This document shows, one piece after another, positions 26,551-34,935 of a stretch of 64,000 nt of DNA. The notes under the pieces were generated by a model, which ran no database searches, was not told the origin of the DNA, and saw only the letters and a program-made list of their open reading frames with translations. How positions within the stretch are numbered: position 1 is the first letter of the stretch; each line of letters opens with the position of its first letter. The stretch comes from Ensifer sp. LCM 4579. GTDB lineage: Bacteria; Pseudomonadota; Alphaproteobacteria; Rhizobiales; Rhizobiaceae. The position numbers and the translations under genes are program-made. The stretch is from positions 124,001 to 188,000 of the forward strand of contig NZ_MDDV01000059.1 in assembly GCF_001854885.1 (NCBI RefSeq). Direction: 5' to 3'.

Positions 26551-27678
26551 TCATGATTTGAAAATTTGCGGTGGGAAGGTGACGATCGCCGCGGCGCCGT
26601 CCGCCGTTGCGATCGCGAGATGGCGTCCGTCCCCTGACCACGCGAGCGCAGTGACCGGTTCTCCGGGATGGCGAACCGCTAATTCGTCACCGCTGCCGAT
26701 CCGGGCGACGACGATCTGACCGTTGGCATAGCTGGCGGCGACCAGATCTTTCAGGGGATGCGCCGCCACCTTCTCAACGGCGACAAGACCCGCTAGCCCG
26801 GTGGCCAGCGCGCCTGACTTGTTGTCCGCGAGCGGCGGCGTTTCCATCGACCAGGCCGCGATCCGGAATGCGCCGGCGGCGACAAGAGCATTGGCCGGCC
26901 CGCTCCAGCAGGTCGACTTCACGGGAGCGGGAAAGTCGTGCAGGAGTCCCGTGCGTTCGCTGGCGACATCAACCAGCGCGACGCCGTCACGACCGAGAGC
27001 GCAGGCGAGCCATCGGCCGTCCGCACTCCAGCGGATCGAGGCTGGACGACCGGGAAGGTCGATGCGCCGCGAGTGGACCGTTTCCATTGTTCTCCAAAGG
27101 AGCAACCCGTTTGCAATGGAAGCTGCGACCTGCAGTCCGTCGGGCGAGAGCGCGATCACATCGATCCCGCCGCCATCGGCCGGCTCAAGTCGAATAGGCG
27201 GACCGCAATCGTGGGAAAGATAGAGATCCGTGCCGTCACTAAAGGCGGTGATCCCGTTCGCCCGCCGGTGGTCGAGCGCCATGACCTGGCGGTCCAACTG
27301 AACTCCAGCGCTTTCGATCTCACCGCTGGCATGAACATATCGCAGTTCGCGGCCACCGCTCGCGACGATGAAACGATCCGCCGGCCCGGCGGCCAGACAA
27401 AGCGTGCGGTCTCCAAGTGCCGCCGTCTCGATCAGCGGCGGCGGCGGCGCTTTGCGGGGCCGGATCGTCGTCTGGCCGAAGTCTGCGCTGACCCGAATGC
27501 GTTTTTCGGGCGACTCCGCATCGGCAAGCGGAGCTATCGCCACGCTGCCGTCGGCACCGGCGAAGGCGACCGCTGTATCGTCGGCGTTGAAGCGCAGGTC
27601 CATGACCGTGGCCGGCCGTTGCCAGCTTCGCGCAAACAGGTCGAACATCGTCAGGTTGCGTGCATTCTGCTGGTTCAT
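26551..27678 (-). CDS. WD40-like beta-propeller protein
   Basis: 375 aa with repeated segments of the type VMDLRFNADDTAVAFAGADG, VIALSPDGLQVAASIANG, SIRWSADGRWLACALG and ALAWSGDGRHLAIATADG. These are WD40-like blades; about seven can be counted. No signal peptide is present, so it should be cytoplasmic. A GGGAGGAGCGAG ribosome-binding site precedes the ATG. It lies between a coiled-coil gene (12 bp upstream) and the 56-aa gene. Propellers of this kind are usually scaffolds. A link to monooxygenase assembly or regulation is suggested only by location. Confidence 0.8.
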   Translation of the reverse strand: MNQQNARNLTMFDLFARSWQRPATVMDLRFNADDTAVAFAGADGSVAIAPLADAESPEKRIRVSADFGQTTIRPRKAPPPPLIETAALGDRTLCLAAGPADRFIVASGGRELRYVHASGEIESAGVQLDRQVMALDHRRANGITAFSDGTDLYLSHDCGPPIRLEPADGGGIDVIALSPDGLQVAASIANGLLLWRTMETVHSRRIDLPGRPASIRWSADGRWLACALGRDGVALVDVASERTGLLHDFPAPVKSTCWSGPANALVAAGAFRIAAWSMETPPLADNKSGALATGLAGLVAVEKVAAHPLKDLVAASYANGQIVVARIGSGDELAVRHPGEPVTALAWSGDGRHLAIATADGAAAIVTFPPQIFKS

Positions 27679-27690
27679 CTCGCTCCTCCC

Positions 27691-28005
27691 TCATCTGCCT
27701 GCGCTCTCCTTCAGCAGGCGGTCGATTGCCGCGATGGCTTCCTCGACGCCGGCTATGCGATCCTCACAAATCCTCTGCCGCGTCCGCATCGCCGTTGCTC
27801 TCTCTTCCGCTTCATGCAAGTTCTGCACCAGTTGTTGTTCTGCGCCACCGCGCTCGATTTCGAGCTCGAGGCGCAATACCTCCATTTCCGTTCCGGCCAA
27901 CGCCTGCGTCAGCTTCAGTGCTTCGGCGTTGAGCCCCGAGACCTCGCCGACGAGCGCTATGCGCCGATGGAGCAGGTCGGCAGAGGTTGGCCCTTGCTTA
28001 CTCAT
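27691..28005 (-). CDS. Small coiled-coil protein
   Basis: 104 aa, almost wholly helical with heptad-like Leu/Ala spacing (LTQALAGTEMEVLRLELEIERGG, AEERATAMRTRQRICED). There is no membrane segment. ATAGGAG precedes the ATG. It is the first of three closely spaced leftward genes (coiled-coil, WD40-like, 56 aa). No family recognised. Confidence 0.65.
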   Translation of the reverse strand: MSKQGPTSADLLHRRIALVGEVSGLNAEALKLTQALAGTEMEVLRLELEIERGGAEQQLVQNLHEAEERATAMRTRQRICEDRIAGVEEAIAAIDRLLKESAGR

Positions 28006-28065
28006 CCGAAGCTCCTATCGTTGCCGGGATTGCGCCGGGGAGGGCGCGGTGGAGAGGTGACACAT

Positions 28066-28329
28066 ATGTTTGAAGCGGAAGGAGAGGCATTCTTCGCGGC
28101 CTTGCGGGATGCCGTGGCAAAGCGGCTGGGCGCGGATCATCCCTGTTTTCCGGCATTCGAACGGGCCGCCGGAGGCGGCGGCGCCGATGCGACACTGGCG
28201 GTGCAGGATGCTCTCAACGCTCTTGGCACCGAGATGGCGACGGTCCTCATGGCCGATACGCACAAGGCGCTGCGGGAGAATCCTGCTGTAATCCCCGCAG
28301 GCTGGCAGCCATCCGGCACCAGGCACTGA
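28066..28329 (+). CDS. 87-aa helical protein of unknown function
   Basis: Starts MFEAEGEAFFAALRDAVAKR and ends PAGWQPSGTRH. GGAGAGG lies 11 bases upstream of the ATG. It is divergent from the coiled-coil gene and convergent with the 157-aa gene. Its composition is protein-like and its third-position GC fits the neighbours. The opposite-strand frame over the same bases is much less protein-like. Function unknown. Confidence 0.55.
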   Translation: MFEAEGEAFFAALRDAVAKRLGADHPCFPAFERAAGGGGADATLAVQDALNALGTEMATVLMADTHKALRENPAVIPAGWQPSGTRH

Positions 28330-28337
28330 AGCCGCGG

Positions 28338-28811
28338 TCATGGCCGTGCGCCCGGCGGCGATTGCGGCCTTTCCCAAGCCGAAAGCTGCGCTGGCAGACC
28401 GGAAAGCTGGCTGCGGAACTGTTTTTCAGCCATCTCGATATGGCTTCTGAGCTGATCCCACAGATCGACGCGCATGAGGCTCGCCCTGTCGCCGAGCAGG
28501 CGCTCAATCTCTTCCAGGCGGAACTGGTGAGACAGCGAGACGCCCGAGAAGACGAAGTCGCGCAGCAGGGGCGCATGGGTCCCGATGAAAGACTGAATCA
28601 TCGGATGCGTTTCCCGCGTCATGCCGGCGGCGGCCATCTCGGCTTCCATGAACGTCTGGAAATGGCGTTGCAGCAGATACTGGCTCTCCCCCAGGAACCG
28701 TACCTGAAAGACAACGTCGCGGGGCATCAGCCGCACCAAGTCACTTGTGATATTCCTATCGTCGCCACTCGTCGGATCTGATCCCTCTCGGCTTCTCTCC
28801 TCTTTTGACAT
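28338..28811 (-). CDS. 157-aa protein of unknown function, divergent from mimA
   Basis: Starts MSKEERSREGSDPTSGDDRN with a strong GGAGGAGACG ribosome-binding site. The rest is helical with many aromatic and acidic residues (QVRFLGESQYLLQRHFQTFMEAEM; FSGVSLSHQFRLEEIERLL). No signal peptide or membrane segment. It is the first gene leftward from the mimA upstream region, with a possible -24/-12 promoter at 28860-28873, so it may be co-regulated with the monooxygenase. I do not recognise it. Confidence 0.7.
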   Translation of the reverse strand: MSKEERSREGSDPTSGDDRNITSDLVRLMPRDVVFQVRFLGESQYLLQRHFQTFMEAEMAAAGMTRETHPMIQSFIGTHAPLLRDFVFSGVSLSHQFRLEEIERLLGDRASLMRVDLWDQLRSHIEMAEKQFRSQLSGLPAQLSAWERPQSPPGARP

Positions 28812-28857
28812 CGTCTCCTCCAACCAAGACTTCCGGGTTCTCAAGTCGGAATTAAAT

Positions 28858-28875
28858 ATGCGGAGGAAACACCAA
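28858..28875 (-). promoter_or_regulatory. Possible leftward sigma-54 promoter
   Basis: On the minus strand TTGGTG, then TTTCC, then TCCGC: GG and GC separated by exactly 10 bp (28873-28872 and 28861-28860). The -12 box departs from TTGC. It lies about 50 bp upstream of the 157-aa gene. Confidence 0.4.
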
Positions 28876-28934
28876 GTTTGCAACTTCTGTATCTCGATGT
28901 TTGCGAAGTATTTAGTCCGAAATTGCAAGTTTGT

Positions 28935-28983
28935 TGTAAAGTTTTACATTTGTAAATTACACTTGTAACGAAAAATGTTACAA
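28935..28983. promoter_or_regulatory. Cluster of three palindromes: likely activator sites for mimA
   Basis: Half-sites TGTAAA/TTTACA at 28935-28948, TGTAA-a-TTACA at 28951-28961, and TTGTAAC-N7-GTTACAA at 28963-28983. A further half-site, TGTAACG, is at 29007. They lie about 75-120 bp upstream of the mimA -24 box in an AT-rich patch between divergent genes, as expected for AcoR-type activator binding. Confidence 0.7.
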
Positions 28984-29055
28984 CTTGACCAGCGCTATGC
29001 TGGATATGTAACGCAAAAACTGCGGGTGCCCCGCCGTAAACGATGATTCTCAACT

Positions 29056-29070
29056 TGGCACGGCCCTTGC
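29056..29070 (+). promoter_or_regulatory. Sigma-54 (-24/-12) promoter of the mim operon
   Basis: TGGCACggcccTTGC is an exact match to the consensus, with GG at 29057-29058 and GC at 29069-29070, 10 bp apart. Transcription would begin about 290 nt before the mimA ATG. Confidence 0.9.
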
Positions 29071-29162
29071 TTCATCCTTTCGTATAAGAAGCCCACCGCC
29101 TCGATGCGGTGCCGAAAGAACGAAGGGAAGGGAGGATAAGGGGTCCAGACGCCGGTTGCCGC

Positions 29163-29270
29163 ATGGCTAGCCTCGTGCCCGTCCATAGCGCACGACGCCG
29201 GAGAAGCCCCGAAACCTCCCTGAACACCTTTGCCGCGATCCACTTGAACGGCCGGACCGGGCAGCGCTGA
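29163..29270 (+). other. 35-codon open frame in the mimA leader
   Basis: ATG at 29163 opens a 35-residue frame (MASLVPVHSARRRRSPETSL...) ending at a TGA at 29270. It lies within the roughly 290-nt untranslated leader of mimA. A shorter 11-codon frame ends just before it. No strong ribosome-binding site, so translation is uncertain; it may be a leader peptide or chance. Confidence 0.25.
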
Positions 29271-29371
29271 GGAGGCGCATCCGCCGCGCCGACTTGAACT
29301 TCAACCGCGGCGCTGTGCCGCTTTCGCCGAGGCCAGTGGGTCTGCGGCGCAAATAGTGGAGGCTTAGCATC

Positions 29372-31039
29372 ATGACGTCTTTGACGCTCAACAAGATTAC
29401 CTCGCAGCGCGGTATATCCGTCGGCGAGGCAACGAAGAAGATTTCCGACCTCGGCTGGAACCCGACCTATGTCCAGGAAGCGATGACCTTCCCGACGGAC
29501 TACAAGATCACCAAGGCGCCGCGCGATCCGATGAAGCAGGTGCTCAGATCCTATTTCCCGATGCAGGAAGAAAAGGACAACCGCGTCTATGGCGCGCTCG
29601 ACGCAGCACTGCGCGGTGACATGTTCCGCAATGTGGAGCCGCGCTGGGTAGAGTGGATGAAACTCTTCCTGGCGATCATCCCCTTCCCGGAAATTTCCGC
29701 TGCCCGCTCCATGGCGATGGTCGCGCGCCTGGCGCCCGGCGAGGATCTCAGAACCGGCTTTACCATGCAGATGGTCGACGAGTTCCGCCATTCGACGATC
29801 CAGATGAACCTCAAGAAATGGTACATGGAGAACTACATCGATCCCGCCGGCTTCGACATCACCGAGGAAGCCTTCGGCAAATGCTACGCCACGACGATCG
29901 GCCGCCAGTTCGGCGAAGGCTTTATCACCGGCGACACGATGACGGCCGCCTGCATGTACCTGACAGTGGTCGCCGAAACCGCTTTCACCAACACGCTCTT
30001 TGTCGCAATGCCGTCAGAGGCTGCCCGTAACGGCGACTACGCCTTGCCGACGGTATTCCTTTCGGTGCAGTCCGACGAAAGCCGCCATATCGGCAACGGC
30101 CATTCCCTGCTGATGGCGGCGCTGAAGGAGCCGGAAAACCACCTGCTGCTCGAACGGGACATGCGTTACGCCTTCTGGCAGAACCATGCAATCGTCGATG
30201 CCGCCATCGGCACCTTCATCGAATACGGCACCACCAACCGCGACAAGACCAAGGAATCCTATGCGGAGATGTGGCATCGCTGGATTTTCGAGGACTACTA
30301 CCGCACCTACATGCTGCCGCTCGAGAAATACGGCATCAAGATCCATCACGACGACGTCCAGACCGCCTGGAAGCGCATCACCGAGAAGTTCTACGTGCAC
30401 AAGATCGCGCAGTTCTTCGCTGTTGGCTGGCCAGTCAACTTCTGGCGCATCGAAGCCCAGCGCGAGCAGGATTTCGAATGGTTCGAACATAAGTATCCGG
30501 GCTGGTACGCCCAGTTCGGCGATTTCTGGAAATGGTACGACAAGCTCAGCCACCGCGGCGAGAAGGTCATCACCTTCAATGAGGACGTCGGCTACGTCTA
30601 TCCGCATCGCTGCTGGTCGAGCCTTGTCCCCTGCGTCGTGCGCGAGGACATCGTCACAGACGTGATCGACGGACAGCTTCACACCTTCGCCCACGAGCTC
30701 GACCGCTGGACCGCGGTGGAAGCTTTCTCCGACGAGTATCAGGGCCGCCCGACCCCGGCGATGGGCCGCTTCAGCGGCAAGCGCGAGTGGGAAACGCTCT
30801 ATCACGGGTGGGATCTCGCCGATGCCATCAAGGACCTGAACTTCGTCCGTTCGGACGGCAAGACGCTCATTCCGCAGCCGCATCTGCGCTTCGACAGCAA
30901 GGAGATGTGGACCCTCGATGACGTTCGCGGCCACACCCTGCAATCGCCGCTGACACTGCTGCGCGAGATGAGCCCGGACGCCCGCGAGAAGCATCTCGCC
31001 GAATACCGCGCAGGCTTCGAGATCCGGCCCTTCAACTGA
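29372..31039 (+). CDS. mimA: Binuclear-iron monooxygenase, hydroxylase large subunit
   Basis: A 555-aa alpha subunit of a soluble diiron monooxygenase of the propane/acetone/phenol type (MimA/PrmA). The iron ligands are visible: Glu107, Glu137 and His140 (DEFRH), Glu202, Glu236 and His239 (DESRH). Their spacing is identical to MmoX of soluble methane monooxygenase with a shift of seven. Thr206 matches the MmoX gating Thr213, and Gln144 replaces MmoX Cys151. It hydroxylates small substrates with O2, using electrons from the reductase encoded next. GGAGG precedes the ATG. First gene of the sigma-54-driven operon. Confidence 0.96.
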   Translation: MTSLTLNKITSQRGISVGEATKKISDLGWNPTYVQEAMTFPTDYKITKAPRDPMKQVLRSYFPMQEEKDNRVYGALDAALRGDMFRNVEPRWVEWMKLFLAIIPFPEISAARSMAMVARLAPGEDLRTGFTMQMVDEFRHSTIQMNLKKWYMENYIDPAGFDITEEAFGKCYATTIGRQFGEGFITGDTMTAACMYLTVVAETAFTNTLFVAMPSEAARNGDYALPTVFLSVQSDESRHIGNGHSLLMAALKEPENHLLLERDMRYAFWQNHAIVDAAIGTFIEYGTTNRDKTKESYAEMWHRWIFEDYYRTYMLPLEKYGIKIHHDDVQTAWKRITEKFYVHKIAQFFAVGWPVNFWRIEAQREQDFEWFEHKYPGWYAQFGDFWKWYDKLSHRGEKVITFNEDVGYVYPHRCWSSLVPCVVREDIVTDVIDGQLHTFAHELDRWTAVEAFSDEYQGRPTPAMGRFSGKREWETLYHGWDLADAIKDLNFVRSDGKTLIPQPHLRFDSKEMWTLDDVRGHTLQSPLTLLREMSPDAREKHLAEYRAGFEIRPFN

Positions 31040-31044
31040 TCGTC

Positions 31045-31071
31045 AGCCGGGCCGGCTTCGGCCGGCCCGCT
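31045..31071 (+). other. Stable UUCG-loop hairpin after mimA
   Basis: CGGGCCGGC (31048-31056), loop TTCG, GCCGGCCCG (31061-31069): a 9-bp GC stem closed by the very stable C(UUCG)G tetraloop, 9 nt after the mimA stop. There is no U-run. It probably protects the mimA 3' end or attenuates read-through. Confidence 0.7.
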
Positions 31072-31089
31072 CAACGCTGGTGGCCTCAA

Positions 31090-31284
31090 ATGTCACGCGC
31101 TCGCTACACCCTGCCCATCGCCGTTGCGACATGGGCCGCCATTGCCGCAACGGTTTTCGCCGTCACCGGGGCGCATGCGCCGGTCGAAGACTGGAGGAAC
31201 GTCACGGCCGGCTACAGGGGCGCGCTCGGCCAGAAGCCAGAAATACGAGTGAAGATATTCACTATCGGGAGGCAAATGACATGA
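31090..31284 (+). CDS. Possible 64-aa small membrane or exported protein
   Basis: Starts MSRARYTLPIAVATWAAIAA, with one hydrophobic segment at residues 8-26 and a short polar tail. Its stop codon overlaps the reductase ATG as ATGA (31281-31284), a sign of translational coupling. It fills the otherwise unexplained 240-bp gap between mimA and mimB. The ribosome-binding site is weak. I know no counterpart in described mim or prm operons, so it may be spurious. Confidence 0.45.
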   Translation: MSRARYTLPIAVATWAAIAATVFAVTGAHAPVEDWRNVTAGYRGALGQKPEIRVKIFTIGRQMT

Positions 31285-32342
31285 GTGACACGCACACGGT
31301 GCGCCTTGAACCGGTCGGCGTCGAATTCGAGGTCGATAACGGCGAGACGGTTCTGAATGCGGCATTTCGCCAGGGCATCGCATTGCCGCACGGCTGCAAG
31401 GAAGGACAATGTTCGGCCTGCAAGTGCGTGCTGCTGGACGGCGAAGTCGACATGCTCCGATATTCGACTTTCGCGCTTAACGACATGGAGAAAGACAGCG
31501 GTCACATACTCCTGTGCCGGACGCTCGCCTATTCCGACATGGAAGTGGAACTGCTCAACTACGATGAGGAGGTTCTCTCCAAGTCGATCGCCGTCAAGTC
31601 CTATCGGGGCCGGATCGCCCGTATCGAGCGGCTGACGCACGACATCCGCGGGATTGAGATCGAACTCGATTCGCAGATCAAGTTCTGGGCCGGTCAATAT
31701 GTCGACATCACAGTCACCACGGAAAAAGGGGAGACGATTACGCGCTCGTTCTCCATGGCAAATACGCCGGACGAAACCGAAAAACTCTCCTTCATCATCA
31801 AGAAATATCCCGAAGGAAAATTCTCCGGTGAGCTCGATTCCGGAGGAATCCGCGTCGGAGCCGAAGTCACCATCGTCGGACCCTATGGAACCTGCTTCCG
31901 GCGCGAGGGGCGGGATGGACCTCTGGTGCTGGTCGGGGCGGGCTCCGGCATGTCGCCGATCTGGTCGATCCTCAACGACCACCTGAAGAGCGGCGAAGAG
32001 CGTCCGGTCTATTTCTTCTACGGTGCCCGCACCCAGGAGGATCTCTTTCATCTCGACCGGATTGCCGATCTTACCGCGCGGTTTCCGGGCGTGAAGTTCA
32101 TTCCGGTGCTGTCGCATGTCAACGGCGACGCCTCTTGGGCGGGCGCGCGTGGCTTCGTGCATGAAAGCGTCGATGCCATGCTCAAGGAACTCAGGGTGGA
32201 CGGGCAGGGTGACGTCTATGCCTGCGGTCCGCCGCCGATGATCGACGCACTACAACCTGTTCTGTTCATGAACGGCTTCGAAGCGGAGCGGATCTTCTTC
32301 GACAAGTTCACCACGTCGTCCGGCGCCACAGCGGGGCATTGA
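31281..32342 (+). CDS. mimB: Monooxygenase NADH reductase component
   Basis: 353 aa. N-terminal plant-type 2Fe-2S domain with ligands Cys39, Cys44, Cys47 and Cys79; FAD domain with TRSFSMAN; NAD domain with GAGSGMSPIWSIL and the C-terminal YACGPPPMIDA. Passes electrons from NADH via FAD and the 2Fe-2S cluster to the hydroxylase diiron site. The start at 31281 has GGGAGGC upstream. A longer in-frame extension has no homology pattern. The order large subunit-reductase-small subunit-coupling protein is that of mimABCD/prmABCD. Confidence 0.95.
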   Translation: MSDTHTVRLEPVGVEFEVDNGETVLNAAFRQGIALPHGCKEGQCSACKCVLLDGEVDMLRYSTFALNDMEKDSGHILLCRTLAYSDMEVELLNYDEEVLSKSIAVKSYRGRIARIERLTHDIRGIEIELDSQIKFWAGQYVDITVTTEKGETITRSFSMANTPDETEKLSFIIKKYPEGKFSGELDSGGIRVGAEVTIVGPYGTCFRREGRDGPLVLVGAGSGMSPIWSILNDHLKSGEERPVYFFYGARTQEDLFHLDRIADLTARFPGVKFIPVLSHVNGDASWAGARGFVHESVDAMLKELRVDGQGDVYACGPPPMIDALQPVLFMNGFEAERIFFDKFTTSSGATAGH

Positions 32343-32393
32343 GGAGTCCCCGTGGCGGGACATTGAGAGCAACTGCAACAAGGGAGTGAGAAC

Positions 32394-33452
32394 ATGCCAG
32401 CAATTTCGAGTTCCGTAGGTTCGGGAGCCGCCGGTGCCGCGATTTTCGCGGATTCCGACAGCCGCAAGTACCGCTACTACGAACCACGCGGCCAGCGCGC
32501 CACGCACTACGAGGACGTCACCGTCGACGTTCAGCCAGATCCCGAGCGCTATCTGCTTCAGAACTGGATCATCAATTTCTCCAATGGCAAGGGCGCCTAC
32601 GTCAAGGACAACACCGCTGCCCTCAGTTCCAACTGGCATGCCTTCCGCGCGCCCGATCAGGAATGGGAACGCACGCATTATCAGCGGCAGTCCAAGATCG
32701 AGACCATGGTCCAGAGCGTTATCGCCAACGGCCGCAAATCCGGCGCGCCAAAGGCCTTCGACAAAGTATGGTTGAAGATCCTGCAGACGCACCTGGGTGC
32801 CTGGAAACATGCGGAATTCGGCCTCGGCACGTCGCTGATGCAGGCGCAGCGCTACGGCTACACCCAGATGATCAACAATGCCACGCTCACCAATTCTTCC
32901 TACAAGCTGCGGCTCGCCCAAGACATCACGCTCTACCTCGCCGAGATCGGCATGGATATCCCCGGATGGGACGACACGCTCGGCAAGCAGGCCTGGCTGG
33001 AGGACCGCATCTGGCAGAGCACCCGCGAGGCGATCGAGACGATCATGGGCTCGGCGGACTATCTGGAGCAGTATTTCGCAATCAACATCGTCTTCGAACC
33101 GCTGGTCGGCGAACTGTTCCGCTCGGGCTTCCTGATGCAGGCGGCCGCCGCCAACCACGACTTCATCACCCCACCGGTCATCTCCGCGGCCGAGGCCGAC
33201 TACGAGCGCAACCTCGCCAACACCATCGACCTCATCTACCTGCTTGCCCATGACGAGGAGCATGGCGCCCATAACCGGCAGCTCTTCCGCGGTTGGCTTT
33301 CCAAGCACCGGGCGCTCGCCGGGAAGGCCGCTCTCGATCTTCAGCCGATCTGGTCGATGCCTCATTCCAAGCCGGTCTCGTTCGACGACGTACGCGCCCA
33401 GTCTGAGGAGCGGATCGGAAAGATCCTCGGCGAACTCGGTCTCGACGGCTGA
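32394..33452 (+). CDS. mimC: Monooxygenase hydroxylase small (beta) subunit
   Basis: 352 aa, homologous in layout to the ferritin-like beta subunits of soluble diiron monooxygenases (RATHYEDVTVDVQPDPERYL; HLGAWKHAEFGLGTSLMQA; YLLAHDEEHGAHNRQLF). It lacks a full set of iron ligands, as expected. It forms the alpha2beta2 core with MimA. The gene starts about 50 bp after the reductase stop. Confidence 0.94.
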   Translation: MPAISSSVGSGAAGAAIFADSDSRKYRYYEPRGQRATHYEDVTVDVQPDPERYLLQNWIINFSNGKGAYVKDNTAALSSNWHAFRAPDQEWERTHYQRQSKIETMVQSVIANGRKSGAPKAFDKVWLKILQTHLGAWKHAEFGLGTSLMQAQRYGYTQMINNATLTNSSYKLRLAQDITLYLAEIGMDIPGWDDTLGKQAWLEDRIWQSTREAIETIMGSADYLEQYFAINIVFEPLVGELFRSGFLMQAAAANHDFITPPVISAAEADYERNLANTIDLIYLLAHDEEHGAHNRQLFRGWLSKHRALAGKAALDLQPIWSMPHSKPVSFDDVRAQSEERIGKILGELGLDG

Positions 33453-33470
33453 CAACAAGGAGAAACGGAT

Positions 33471-33839
33471 ATGTCAACAGCAGCACGCGACGCCTCGAAC
33501 TCCAACATCTTCAAGGCGATGAAGGACATCACCTTCGAGCAGACGATCTCGCATCAGTGTGGTGTCACCATGAACGATTCCGTCGAGGCGCGCGCCATCG
33601 CCGAGTTCATGGGACAGAAGCCCGGCGTTACCGTCACCTACCAGCCGGCGATGATCCGCATCGACGGCAACGGCAAGCTGATCTTCAAGATGGACGAGAT
33701 CAGCGAGTTCCTCGGCCGGGAGATGACGGCGGAAATCTTCGAGGTGAACACTTCCACCCACTACGGGCGAATGGTGCGCATCGACGACAACACGGTGATC
33801 CTGTTCGGCGATATGGACGAGGTCTTCGAATACATCTGA
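33471..33839 (+). CDS. mimD: Monooxygenase coupling (effector) protein
   Basis: 122 aa, MmoB/DmpM family (TFEQTISHQCGVTMNDSVEARAIAEFM; VTVTYQPAMIRIDGNGKLIFKMDEI). A cofactorless regulatory protein that binds the hydroxylase near the diiron site and couples NADH use to oxygenation. AAGGAG precedes the ATG, 18 bp after mimC. Confidence 0.94.
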   Translation: MSTAARDASNSNIFKAMKDITFEQTISHQCGVTMNDSVEARAIAEFMGQKPGVTVTYQPAMIRIDGNGKLIFKMDEISEFLGREMTAEIFEVNTSTHYGRMVRIDDNTVILFGDMDEVFEYI

Positions 33840-33907
33840 CCCAGGCGACAACACGGTGCGCCGCAACCGGCGCACCGTCACGATCACACATGTTTGAGGA
33901 GGAAATC

Positions 33908-34930
33908 ATGTACAAGACACCGGACGGCAAGGAAGTTTTCGTGGTCGACGGCCACACCCACTTCTGGGACGGCAGCCCCGAAAACCAGCGCAACATCCAC
34001 GGCAAGCAGTTCGTGGAGTGCTTTTATGCGTATCACACGGCGCTAAGCCCCAAGGAACAGCTCTGGGCGAAGGAGAAGTTCGAGAAATACAGTGCCGACG
34101 ATCTCTATCGCGACCTGTTCATCGAGGGGCCGGACGACGTTGCGATCGTGCAGTCCACCTATCTGAAGGACTTCTACAAGAACGGCTTCAACACCATCGA
34201 GCGCAACGCCGAAGTGGCCAAGCGCTACCCGGAGCGGTTTATCGTCAACGGTTCCTTCGACCCGCGCGATGGGGAGAAGGCACTCGAATATATCCATTTC
34301 ATGAAGGAGACCTACGACATCAAGGGCGTGAAGATGTACACGGCCGAATGGAACGGCGCCTCCAGGGGATGGAAGCTTACCGATCCGCAAGCCTACAAGT
34401 GCTTCGAGTTGTGCGAGAAGCTCGGCATCCGAAACATCCATGTCCACAAGGGTCCGACCATCATCCCGCTCAGCAAGGATGCCTTCGACGTTCACGATGT
34501 CGACAATGCCGCGACCGACTTCCAGAACCTGAACTGGATCATCGAGCATTGCGGCCTGCCGCGGCTGGACGATTTCTGTTGGATCGCCGTCCAGGAGACG
34601 AATGTCTATGGCGGGCTGGCAGTGGCACTGCCGTTCATTCATTCGCGTCCGCGCTATTTCGCCGAGGTGATCGCCGAACTGCTGTTCTGGCTTGGCCCTG
34701 ACAAGCTCCTCTTCGGCTCGGACTATGCCATCTGGAAGCCGCGTTGGCTGATCGAGAAGTTCTGGGCCTTTGATCTGCCGGAGGACATCGCCCGCGAACG
34801 CGGCGTGGACCTGACGGCGGAGGTCAAGGAAAAAATCCTCGGCCTCAATGCCGCGCGGCTTTACGACATTGATGTCGCCGCCAGGAAGGTAGCGCTTGCC
34901 GCCTCGCCCTTCGGCGTGGCCGCGGAGTAG
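33908..34930 (+). CDS. Amidohydrolase-family protein of the mim operon
   Basis: 340 aa, amidohydrolase_2-like TIM barrel. It has the N-terminal metal motif HTHFWDG, a conserved His in NIHVHKGPTI, WIIEHCGLP and the late Asp in LLFGSDYAIWKP. GAGGAGGAAATC gives a clear start at 33908. An amidohydrolase gene also follows mimD in mycobacterial clusters, so the association is conserved. Its substrate is unknown; it may act in enzyme maturation or on a downstream metabolite. Confidence 0.88.
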   Translation: MYKTPDGKEVFVVDGHTHFWDGSPENQRNIHGKQFVECFYAYHTALSPKEQLWAKEKFEKYSADDLYRDLFIEGPDDVAIVQSTYLKDFYKNGFNTIERNAEVAKRYPERFIVNGSFDPRDGEKALEYIHFMKETYDIKGVKMYTAEWNGASRGWKLTDPQAYKCFELCEKLGIRNIHVHKGPTIIPLSKDAFDVHDVDNAATDFQNLNWIIEHCGLPRLDDFCWIAVQETNVYGGLAVALPFIHSRPRYFAEVIAELLFWLGPDKLLFGSDYAIWKPRWLIEKFWAFDLPEDIARERGVDLTAEVKEKILGLNAARLYDIDVAARKVALAASPFGVAAE

Positions 34931-34935
34931 GGGCG

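Noticed and set aside
28015-28377. 120-codon minus-strand frame opposite the 87-aa gene
   Set aside because: Less protein-like than the plus-strand frame, and no ribosome-binding site. Kept the plus-strand gene instead.
32250-33458. 402-codon open frame on the minus strand
   Set aside because: Antisense to mimC, which has family motifs and a ribosome-binding site.
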